Part shown: piece by piece, positions 42,120 to 49,165 of the stretch
Layout of the letters: each line of letters opens with the position of its first letter
Numbering within the stretch: the first letter of the stretch is position 1
DNA from: Verrucomicrobiaceae bacterium
GTDB lineage: Bacteria; Verrucomicrobiota; Verrucomicrobiia; Verrucomicrobiales; Verrucomicrobiaceae
Direction of reading: 5' to 3'
DNA length: 57,078 nt
Assembly: GCA_019694165.1 (NCBI GenBank)
Contig: JAIBCL010000040.1
Location: forward strand, 1-57,078
The notes under the pieces: generated by a model
What the model was told of the DNA's origin: nothing
Databases searched by the model: none
What the model saw: only the letters and a program-made list of their open reading frames with translations
Made by a program: the position numbers and the translations under genes

Positions 42120-44003
42120 GCCGCTGAGCGTATCAAACATTCGCATCTCCTCGGCCCATTCGTTTGCCCACTGATCATGTGGCGGACCTGTGACGACCAT
42201 GAGCCAGCCATCCTTGGTCACGACAGCACCGGGATCGGCTCCGGCGAGCCGATAGTCGGTCGAGGGCGTCCATGAGGAGCCGTCGCTGCTTGTCGCCGTG
42301 AACACGCCGCGACCGGTGGCGAAGAAGGTGATCGTCTTGCCATCGGACTGCGCGTTGCCGAGCCAGCGCAGATCGTGGTCATCGAGATGGATGTCATCGA
42401 CGCGGGTGAAGTTCAGGCCATCGGTGCTCGTCGCGTGATAGGCGGTGCCAGCGCGCGGAGGCTCGCGGCGATCCTGATTGGTCTGGAACTCGTGCGCGGT
42501 GCCGTTGTCGGGCGAGTAAAGATGGAACGTGCCCTGATGCAGCACGACGGCGCAGTCGATGACGATGCGGCCCTCAACGCCGAAACGCACGCCCGGCTCA
42601 AAGGTGTAGTGCAAGCCGTCGGTCGAGATCGCGGAGAAGATTTGCGGTGTGCTCAGGCGGAAGTCGCGGCTGCGATTCGAGGTGAAGTAGAGTCGCACGC
42701 GACCATCCGGCAACGGCACGAGCGTGGGATCAAAGGGGCTCGCGAGACCTTCGTCCATGCCATCGACGACGATGGGCTGCGGCTTGCTCCACGTCTTGCC
42801 TTCGTCGCTGGAGAAGCTGGCGGCGACGCGATCGAAGTTGCGCCGATCATCGGCGGGGAAATGCTGGAACGTGGCGAGCAGACGACCGTCTTTGAGTCGC
42901 GCGATCGTCGGCACTCCTGCACGCTCGAAGGTGCCGAGTTTCTCGGCCTTGCCGTCGGTGGTCGCATGGTAGATGAGCACGTCGTTGTTCCACGGACCAT
43001 TTTGCGGCTGGCGCGCTTGCGGTTGATTCACGGGCTGCGGTCCATTCGCGATTCCTTGCGGACCTCCGCGACCTTGTGGCGGCAAGGAGATGGTGTGCGT
43101 CTTGAAATACATCTTCCACTTCCCACGCCAGCGGATGACGAAGGGATCGGTGATCTGCATTCCTGCTTCAGCCGTGAGACGCGCGCCGGGTTCTTGAGTC
43201 CAGTTCAAGCCGTCAGTGGAGAGAAAGCTGCCGACGATGTTGCTGCCGGGCCGTTGCTCAAAGGCATACAAGCGCAGTCGTCCGTCGCCGAGCGGCACGG
43301 GCATCGTGGTCGCCCAGCCTTGGAGTGGCAGCACGCCGTGGTAGCGAAACTGCAATCCGTCGTCCGACCTCGCAATGACGGTGCCGCCCGCGCCATGCAC
43401 GAACATGAACCACTCTTTACCCACACGGAACACATCGGGATCGCACAACTCCTCGCGGCTGATCGTCTCGCCCACCTCACGGTAGTGAATGCCATCGTTC
43501 GATGTCGCGAGACTGATCGCGTGTGACCCAGGCGCGATGGCAGGATCGCCATGGAAGTCGGAGGCGAAGTAGTAGAGACGGAACTTGCCCTCGTCGTCGC
43601 GGATGATGCCGGGGTCGCAGGCCTTCATCGTCGTCATTCCATCGATCTTGAAGTCGGTGGCGAGTTTGAAGTCGATGCCGTTCTCGGACACAGCGCACGC
43701 GGTGTTCTCCGTGTGCGTGGTGCGACCATCCGGCGGCTTCACGAAGTAAATGAGCACGCGCTTGTCGCCGTCATTGATCACACACGGCACCGACGCGCTC
43801 TCCAGACGAATGCCTTCATCGACAGTCCACGTCAGCCCATCATCACTCGTCGCACTGCGCACCATGTGGGATGCGATGCCTTCCTGTGGCCTCGGCTCGG
43901 GACGATCAAAGAACGCCGCGAATGGATCGAACAACGACTCCTGCGCAGAAGCCGACACGAGAGCGCAAGACGCGAGCACCAGGGAGCGGAGAAGAGCGTG
44001 CAT
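42108..44003 (-). CDS. Exported double beta-propeller protein (sialidase/glycosidase-like)
   Basis: 631 residues with a signal peptide (about 1-20). The chain repeats blades of the kind SATSDDGLTWTVDEG, SENGIDFKLATDF, ATSNDGIHYREVGE, STDGLNWTQEPG and SSDEGKTWSKPQP, that is S.DG..W/F, which is the Asp-box-like turn of sialidases and GH43/GH32-type propellers. There are two halves (about 40-320 and 345-620), so a tandem five-bladed arrangement is likely. The acidic residues of a glycosidase active site are not certain. The half separator contains a Gln/Pro-rich linker (GPQPVNQPQARQPQNGP). It is the last gene of a five-gene minus-strand block with DUF1501 proteins and starts 35 bp after the preceding stop. 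Confidence 0.55.
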   Translation of the reverse strand: MHALLRSLVLASCALVSASAQESLFDPFAAFFDRPEPRPQEGIASHMVRSATSDDGLTWTVDEGIRLESASVPCVINDGDKRVLIYFVKPPDGRTTHTENTACAVSENGIDFKLATDFKIDGMTTMKACDPGIIRDDEGKFRLYYFASDFHGDPAIAPGSHAISLATSNDGIHYREVGETISREELCDPDVFRVGKEWFMFVHGAGGTVIARSDDGLQFRYHGVLPLQGWATTMPVPLGDGRLRLYAFEQRPGSNIVGSFLSTDGLNWTQEPGARLTAEAGMQITDPFVIRWRGKWKMYFKTHTISLPPQGRGGPQGIANGPQPVNQPQARQPQNGPWNNDVLIYHATTDGKAEKLGTFERAGVPTIARLKDGRLLATFQHFPADDRRNFDRVAASFSSDEGKTWSKPQPIVVDGMDEGLASPFDPTLVPLPDGRVRLYFTSNRSRDFRLSTPQIFSAISTDGLHYTFEPGVRFGVEGRIVIDCAVVLHQGTFHLYSPDNGTAHEFQTNQDRREPPRAGTAYHATSTDGLNFTRVDDIHLDDHDLRWLGNAQSDGKTITFFATGRGVFTATSSDGSSWTPSTDYRLAGADPGAVVTKDGWLMVVTGPPHDQWANEWAEEMRMFDTLSGSTR

Positions 44004-44038
44004 GGTGGCTAAACGCCGCCGCTCATCGCTTTTGTGTG

Positions 44039-45316
44039 TCAGCCCCAGAAGCCCTTTAGCATCTCCGGTGCTTTCACGCCGAGCGGGAACTTCTTCGCCA
44101 GCGCGTGCTGGTCGATGCCGGCGAACTGCCGCAGCGATTCATGCACATGCTCGGGGCGGACGCGGATACCTTTGTCGTCGAGCGCGAGCGTCTGCGGATT
44201 CACGGTGCGTGCGAATTGCTTCGCATCGGTCGCGCCGATGACGCGGTTGCCTTTGATGCCGGGGCCGAGGAACATCACGCTGCCGATGCTCCAGTGGTCC
44301 TTACCGTTGCCACCGTTGTAGGTCGGCGTGCGACCCATCTCGCTCTGCACGATGACGACGAGCTTGTCGCGCAACTTCAGTTCTTCGGCGCGGCGAATGA
44401 AATACGTGATGCCCTGGAGGAACTCGGGGATGAGCTTCATCTGGTCGCGGTCGTTGTTCGCGTGGCTGTCGAACTGACCGATGGTGAGGTTCGCGGACAC
44501 GCACACGCCAGCAGCGAAGGAGGCGAGCGCGATCTCCGCCTGCTGTGCCATGCGTTCCTTCGGGATCGACTTCGGAATGAAGGGCACCACGCGTTGCAGC
44601 GCCTTCGAATTCACCTGCGCGGCGTAGAGCATGTTCTCCGCGCGCTCGAGACGTGGCAGGCGTGGCTGCTGCAACGTCGCGTCATGCGCTTCGGCGAGTG
44701 TTTGCTCGATGCGATCAAGCACGAAGTCTTCATGATAAGGCGAGCGTTCGTTGCCCTCGAGATGATCCGCGAGCGCGACCTTCTTCAGCGAGGGCAAATA
44801 CGGCACGCGCGACATGGCGACGAGATTGCCGGTGTTCGAGTAGTTGCCGAACGTCAGAAACGACAACGGACACGCGGGCCCTTTGCACGCTGCCACCAGC
44901 GCCGCGAAGGTCGGACACGCGAGGCTGTCGAGCTTCCCCGTGGCCATGTAGCGCGCACCGGGCGAGTGATTGTTCACCGAGTAGTCGAGTCCATTGAAGA
45001 CGAGCAGTTCGCTGCCGAAGTCCTTGTAAAACTCCTCGTTGCTCATGCCTCCGTCTTTCTTCTTGTCGGTGGGCGCAAACTTGTGAGCGCCCTGCGTGAG
45101 GATGTCGCCTTCTTGATACAGCCGGTTGATGCCATCGACTCCCTTCGGGTCCATCAGGTAAGTCGTGTCCCAGCCGCCGGAGGCATTGAACACGACATAA
45201 AATGGCCCCGCGTAAGGCGGCGTCTCTTTCGTCTCCGCACGCGACGTGCGCGGTGCCGCGATGCCGAGTCCGGCGAGCGAGCAGAGTTTCAGAAAATCGC
45301 GGCGTTTGTCATTCAT
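44039..45316 (-). CDS. DUF1501 exported protein (alkaline-phosphatase-like fold), first copy
   Basis: 425 residues with a twin-arginine leader (NDKRRDFLKLCSLAGLGIAA). DUF1501 members resemble sulfatases/phosphatases; here the conserved segments are FYVVFNASGGWDTTYLMDP, GQFDSHANNDRDQM and VIVQSEMGRTPTYNGGNGKD with DHWSIGSVMFLGPG. It differs clearly from the second DUF1501 at 47.7 kb, being shorter and without the WGWDSHG loop. Function is unknown; the twin-arginine leader suggests export of a folded, possibly cofactor-bearing protein. It overlaps the upstream DUF1549/1588-like gene by 8 bases (45309-45316), so the pair is translationally coupled. Confidence 0.88.
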   Translation of the reverse strand: MNDKRRDFLKLCSLAGLGIAAPRTSRAETKETPPYAGPFYVVFNASGGWDTTYLMDPKGVDGINRLYQEGDILTQGAHKFAPTDKKKDGGMSNEEFYKDFGSELLVFNGLDYSVNNHSPGARYMATGKLDSLACPTFAALVAACKGPACPLSFLTFGNYSNTGNLVAMSRVPYLPSLKKVALADHLEGNERSPYHEDFVLDRIEQTLAEAHDATLQQPRLPRLERAENMLYAAQVNSKALQRVVPFIPKSIPKERMAQQAEIALASFAAGVCVSANLTIGQFDSHANNDRDQMKLIPEFLQGITYFIRRAEELKLRDKLVVIVQSEMGRTPTYNGGNGKDHWSIGSVMFLGPGIKGNRVIGATDAKQFARTVNPQTLALDDKGIRVRPEHVHESLRQFAGIDQHALAKKFPLGVKAPEMLKGFWG

Positions 45317-47627
45317 AAAGGAACTCCTGTCGGCGCAGCAGATACGTCAGCACGGCTCGCCAAGCGCGGATGGTGTAGTGAGGATCGGCCACGCGGACAT
45401 GATCGGGATCGGGGCGACAGGAGTAGTTCTCCTGCTCCTCGCGGCGTTTCTGCTTCGCTTCGTCGAGGATGCCGGTGAAAAGGCGGAAGGTGCGCGCGAC
45501 TTCGGCAGAATCTTCGCTGTCGATGCGACCGAGCACACGCTCGTGTAGGTGAGCGATGGTGTGCTTGATCTTCGCGTCGGTCTCCATCGAGCCGGGCACG
45601 ACGTCGGGTTCCATGTTGCGGAATAAGAGACGTTCATCGTTCGGTCGCTCGAAATCACGAGCGGCGTTTTTGCAGGCCACGTCGTTTGCCATCGTGCGCA
45701 TGATCGCACCCATCGCGCCGCTCGGGTCGGTGGCGCGTTCGGTGACTTCCTTGCTGTCGATGCCGCCGTAGAGCATCGCGAGACCGCCGTCGCCGTTGTG
45801 CAGCTTGCGCCAGCCTTCGCCGAACACGGCCTCGATCTTCCGATCCAGTTGCTCTGGCGAGAGCATGTGCGCGAGACCGAGATCATCGAGTTCGGTGCGG
45901 CGCGCGGGATTTGCTGCGACCGAAGCAACGGCATCCGCGCGATAGAAGTCGCTCATGACCCAGTCCTTGAGCACGGCTTTGAAGTTGAAGCCATTCTTCG
46001 CGAAGCGCGTGGCGATGGCCTCGGTTTGCTTGCGCTGCTCGGCGTAGGCGCGGCGCTTGGCGTTGTAGATCGGATCATCGAGGTCCTTCGGTGGCAGCAG
46101 AACCTTGCGACCTGTGAGGATGTAATACGCGTGCTCCACCATTGCGACGGCGAAACGCGGATCCTTCGCGGTGCGTTCGCCGAGCCATTGCAATGAGCGC
46201 CAGCGTTCGGCCGCAGGCATGTCGTCGCCCTCAAAGCCAGCCTGGAACATGTCTTCAAACCAGCCGCCTTTGCGCCGCCCATACACGCCTTTGTCCGCGA
46301 ATACCCAGTAATCCTGAAACAGGCTCGCCACGGGATCGAGCGTCTTGTGGCACACCACGCACTCGCTCGCCTCCATCGTCGGCACTTTGCATTTCGCGGT
46401 GACAGCGGCAGCGTCGGTGACACGCGCGGCGAGTTCCAGCACATCGACGCCGAGGAAGTGCTGGTAATACATGCGCGCGCGCAGGCGATTGCGATTCGTC
46501 TCCGTGGTCGGGTAGCGCGTGAGCCACTGAAACGTGCTGAGGATGCCCGCGTGCGGATAGAAGCCGGAGGCTGACTCTTGATCCGTCTGCCGACTGCGAC
46601 CCTTCAGTGCCGTGAGCCGCACGGGGATGTATTCAAACGGGTCCTTCACGTCTTTGAACCGGTCCTTGATCTGATCGAACATGCCGTAGCCGCGCGACGT
46701 GTAGGGCGTCATCATGATGTAGTCCGCGGTGACGAGTTCAGTGAACGGACGATCGTTCCGCACGATGTGCTCGATCAGTTTCATCGGCTCACCGAGCAAC
46801 GCCTCGCGATACTCGCGCGCGATGCGATACTTCGCCTGCTGCTTCTCCTTCGGATCAGCGATCTCGTCGAACTTCTCCTTCTGATACCACAGCCGCGACT
46901 TCTCGAAGTGCTCATACGCGAGCACCGTGGCATCCGCGTTGCCGTCAATGCCGAGCGTGAGGAAGATATCGTTGAAGCCCTCGCGCAACCGGTCGTAGAA
47001 GGCGTCTTCTTTGAGCACGGCGTCCAGCATCGCAGGCATCGCCTTCAAGCCATCGTGCTGGATGAGTTTGAGTTCATCATCCGTCGGAAGCCGACCCGCG
47101 AGTGACAACGTCGCGCGACGCAGCAGGCGGCGATCATCCAGCATCACGATGCCATCGAAGAACGGCGGCGCGTTCTTGTCCTCAGCAACTTCGACTGGCT
47201 TCGTCGGTGCGGTCACGCGCTTCACGAAATCCGCGAGGATGCGATAGCCTGCCGAGTCGGGTTTCAGCACCGCCTTGCCTTTGTGCTTGAGCTTGCCCTG
47301 CGCCTTTAGCAGCAGACGCGACTGGTCTCCTTCGCTCGCACGCGCCATTTTTATGAATGCCGCGCGATTGTGCCGCATCGCCTCATCGCGTGCCTCGCCG
47401 AGCACCTTCGATGGATCGCGCAAAACGAAGTCGCTGTCCTCGGCATCGCCGCCAGCCTTGTGACACTTCAGGCACTCCTGCGAAGCCACCTTGCCCCATA
47501 CGTCTTCGACGAACGCGGTATCCATCGGAGCCTGACAAGCCGCGCCGGTGTAGGCCGTGTCAGCACCCTGCGAGGTGCTACCGAGCAGGACGAGTGCGAT
47601 CGCGAGAGCTGGCAGCGCAGTGTTCAT
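45309..47627 (-). CDS. Planctomycete-type cytochrome protein with DUF1549/DUF1588-like regions
   Basis: 772 residues with a signal peptide (about 1-21). An N-terminal heme site CLKCH (52-56) is followed by a PSCyt1-like stretch, then LLRRATLSLAGRLPTDDELK (about 168-187), matching the start of DUF1549. A second site CVVCH (423-427) stands before KTLDPVASLFQDYWVF, typical of the DUF1588 region. A TGRKVLLPPKD segment and a C-terminal Cys-rich part follow. Such proteins pair with DUF1501 in PVC genomes; a role in electron transfer or polysaccharide use is only suggested. It overlaps the downstream DUF1501 gene and follows the other DUF1501 gene after 53 bp. Confidence 0.8.
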   Translation of the reverse strand: MNTALPALAIALVLLGSTSQGADTAYTGAACQAPMDTAFVEDVWGKVASQECLKCHKAGGDAEDSDFVLRDPSKVLGEARDEAMRHNRAAFIKMARASEGDQSRLLLKAQGKLKHKGKAVLKPDSAGYRILADFVKRVTAPTKPVEVAEDKNAPPFFDGIVMLDDRRLLRRATLSLAGRLPTDDELKLIQHDGLKAMPAMLDAVLKEDAFYDRLREGFNDIFLTLGIDGNADATVLAYEHFEKSRLWYQKEKFDEIADPKEKQQAKYRIAREYREALLGEPMKLIEHIVRNDRPFTELVTADYIMMTPYTSRGYGMFDQIKDRFKDVKDPFEYIPVRLTALKGRSRQTDQESASGFYPHAGILSTFQWLTRYPTTETNRNRLRARMYYQHFLGVDVLELAARVTDAAAVTAKCKVPTMEASECVVCHKTLDPVASLFQDYWVFADKGVYGRRKGGWFEDMFQAGFEGDDMPAAERWRSLQWLGERTAKDPRFAVAMVEHAYYILTGRKVLLPPKDLDDPIYNAKRRAYAEQRKQTEAIATRFAKNGFNFKAVLKDWVMSDFYRADAVASVAANPARRTELDDLGLAHMLSPEQLDRKIEAVFGEGWRKLHNGDGGLAMLYGGIDSKEVTERATDPSGAMGAIMRTMANDVACKNAARDFERPNDERLLFRNMEPDVVPGSMETDAKIKHTIAHLHERVLGRIDSEDSAEVARTFRLFTGILDEAKQKRREEQENYSCRPDPDHVRVADPHYTIRAWRAVLTYLLRRQEFLYE

Positions 47628-47680
47628 AGAAGCTGCGCTCGGGACGGCCCCAGCAATGGTGTTCTTTCAAGGGCGGCAGC

Positions 47681-49147
47681 TCACGCCACGATCTCCTTCA
47701 CCACCTTGCTGCCTGGCTTCGTGACGTTGCTCAGGCGCATGTTCACACCGGCGACGGGATAGCTGAAGCGTGTGTGATCGAAGCCGAGCAGGTGCAGCAG
47801 CGTGGCGTGGAAATCGTGCGGAGACACTTTATCGACGACGGCTTCGTAGCCGAGGTCGTCGGTGCTGCCGTGGGTGTAGCCGGGCTTCACGCCGCCGCCG
47901 GCCATCCACACCGTGAAGGCGAGTGGATTGTGGTCGCGACCGGTGAGCGCCATCTTCTTGCCGCCGCGATTCTCCTGCATCGACGTGCGACCGAATTCGC
48001 CGCCCCAGATGACGAGCGTGTCGTCGAGCAGCCCGCGTTGCTTGAGATCGGCGATGAGCGCGGCGAGAGCTTGATCGACGCTGCGGCATTTGTCGATGAA
48101 GCCACCGTTGAGCGCCTCGCTCTTGCTCGCGCCGTGGCTGTCCCAGCCCCAGTCGAAGAGCTGGATGTAACGCACGCCGCGCTCGACGAGACGACGCGCG
48201 AGCAGGCAGTTGTTGGCGAAGGATTCCTGCCCCGGCTGCGTGCCGTAGAGCGCATGAATGTGCGCAGGCTCCTGCTGGATGTTGAAAGCATCGGTCGCGC
48301 TCGCCTGCATGTTGAACGCCATCTCGTATTGCGCGATGCGCGTGAGCGTTTCGGGATCGCCGACCTCGGCGGCGGTGCGTTGATTGAGTTCCGCAAGCGC
48401 ATCGAGCGTGAGCCGACGCTGCGAGCGCGTGACGCCTTCGGGATTGGAAAGGAAGAGCACCGGATCGCCCTGTGAGCGGCATTGCACGCCCTGATACACG
48501 CTGGGCAGGAAGCCGCTGCCCCACACGCTCTTGCCCGCGTCGGGATTCTTGCCGCCGCTGGTGAGCACGATGAAGCCGGGCAGGTTTTGGTTGTCGCTGC
48601 CCAGGCCATAAGTAGCCCACGCTCCCGCGCACGGCAGGCCGGGATTCTGGCTGCCGGTGTGCATGAGCAGTTGGGCCGGACCGTGATTGAACTGGTCCGT
48701 GTGCATCGACTTGATGAAGCAAAGATCGTCCGTCATGCGCGCGAGGTGCGGCAGCCGGTCGGAGAACCACTGCCCGCTCTGCCCGTGCTGCTTGAACTCG
48801 TATTGCGGCCCGAGCAATTGCGGCACGCCCTGGATGAATGCGAATTGCTTGCCCGCGAGCATCGACATCGGGCAATCGCGTCCGTCGAGCCGCTTCAACT
48901 CCGGCTTGTAATCGAAGAGTTCGAGCTGGCTCGGCGACCCCGCCATGTGCAGGTAGATGACGTGCTTCGCGCGCGCCTGAAAATGTCCGTTCGCCGGCAG
49001 AAGCGGATGCGCCGGATCCTTCTTGAGTGGTCCGCTCGCGCCCCACGCACGGCTTGCCGTGGATGCCAGCCAGAGTGCTCCGAGGCCGCTGCTGCAATCG
49101 CGCAGGAAATGGCGGCGGGTTTGGTGGAGGAGAAGTTGGTGATTCAT
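47681..49147 (-). CDS. DUF1501 exported protein, second copy
   Basis: 488 residues with a twin-arginine leader (QTRRHFLRDCSSGLGALWLA). It is a full-length member of the classic DUF1501 group: KHVIYLHMAGSPSQLELFDY, SMHTDQFNHGPAQLLMHTGS, YIQLFDWGWDSHG, VIWGGEFGRTSMQE, GRDHNPLAFTVWMAGGGVK and the end HDFHATLLHLLGFDH. Metal-binding Asp/His positions of the alkaline-phosphatase superfamily fit these motifs, but the reaction is unknown. It lies 18 bp after the PSD1 cytochrome gene and is the partner that DUF1549/1553 proteins usually have. Confidence 0.93.
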   Translation of the reverse strand: MNHQLLLHQTRRHFLRDCSSGLGALWLASTASRAWGASGPLKKDPAHPLLPANGHFQARAKHVIYLHMAGSPSQLELFDYKPELKRLDGRDCPMSMLAGKQFAFIQGVPQLLGPQYEFKQHGQSGQWFSDRLPHLARMTDDLCFIKSMHTDQFNHGPAQLLMHTGSQNPGLPCAGAWATYGLGSDNQNLPGFIVLTSGGKNPDAGKSVWGSGFLPSVYQGVQCRSQGDPVLFLSNPEGVTRSQRRLTLDALAELNQRTAAEVGDPETLTRIAQYEMAFNMQASATDAFNIQQEPAHIHALYGTQPGQESFANNCLLARRLVERGVRYIQLFDWGWDSHGASKSEALNGGFIDKCRSVDQALAALIADLKQRGLLDDTLVIWGGEFGRTSMQENRGGKKMALTGRDHNPLAFTVWMAGGGVKPGYTHGSTDDLGYEAVVDKVSPHDFHATLLHLLGFDHTRFSYPVAGVNMRLSNVTKPGSKVVKEIVA

Positions 49148-49165
49148 TGTTCTCGGTTGTTGAGG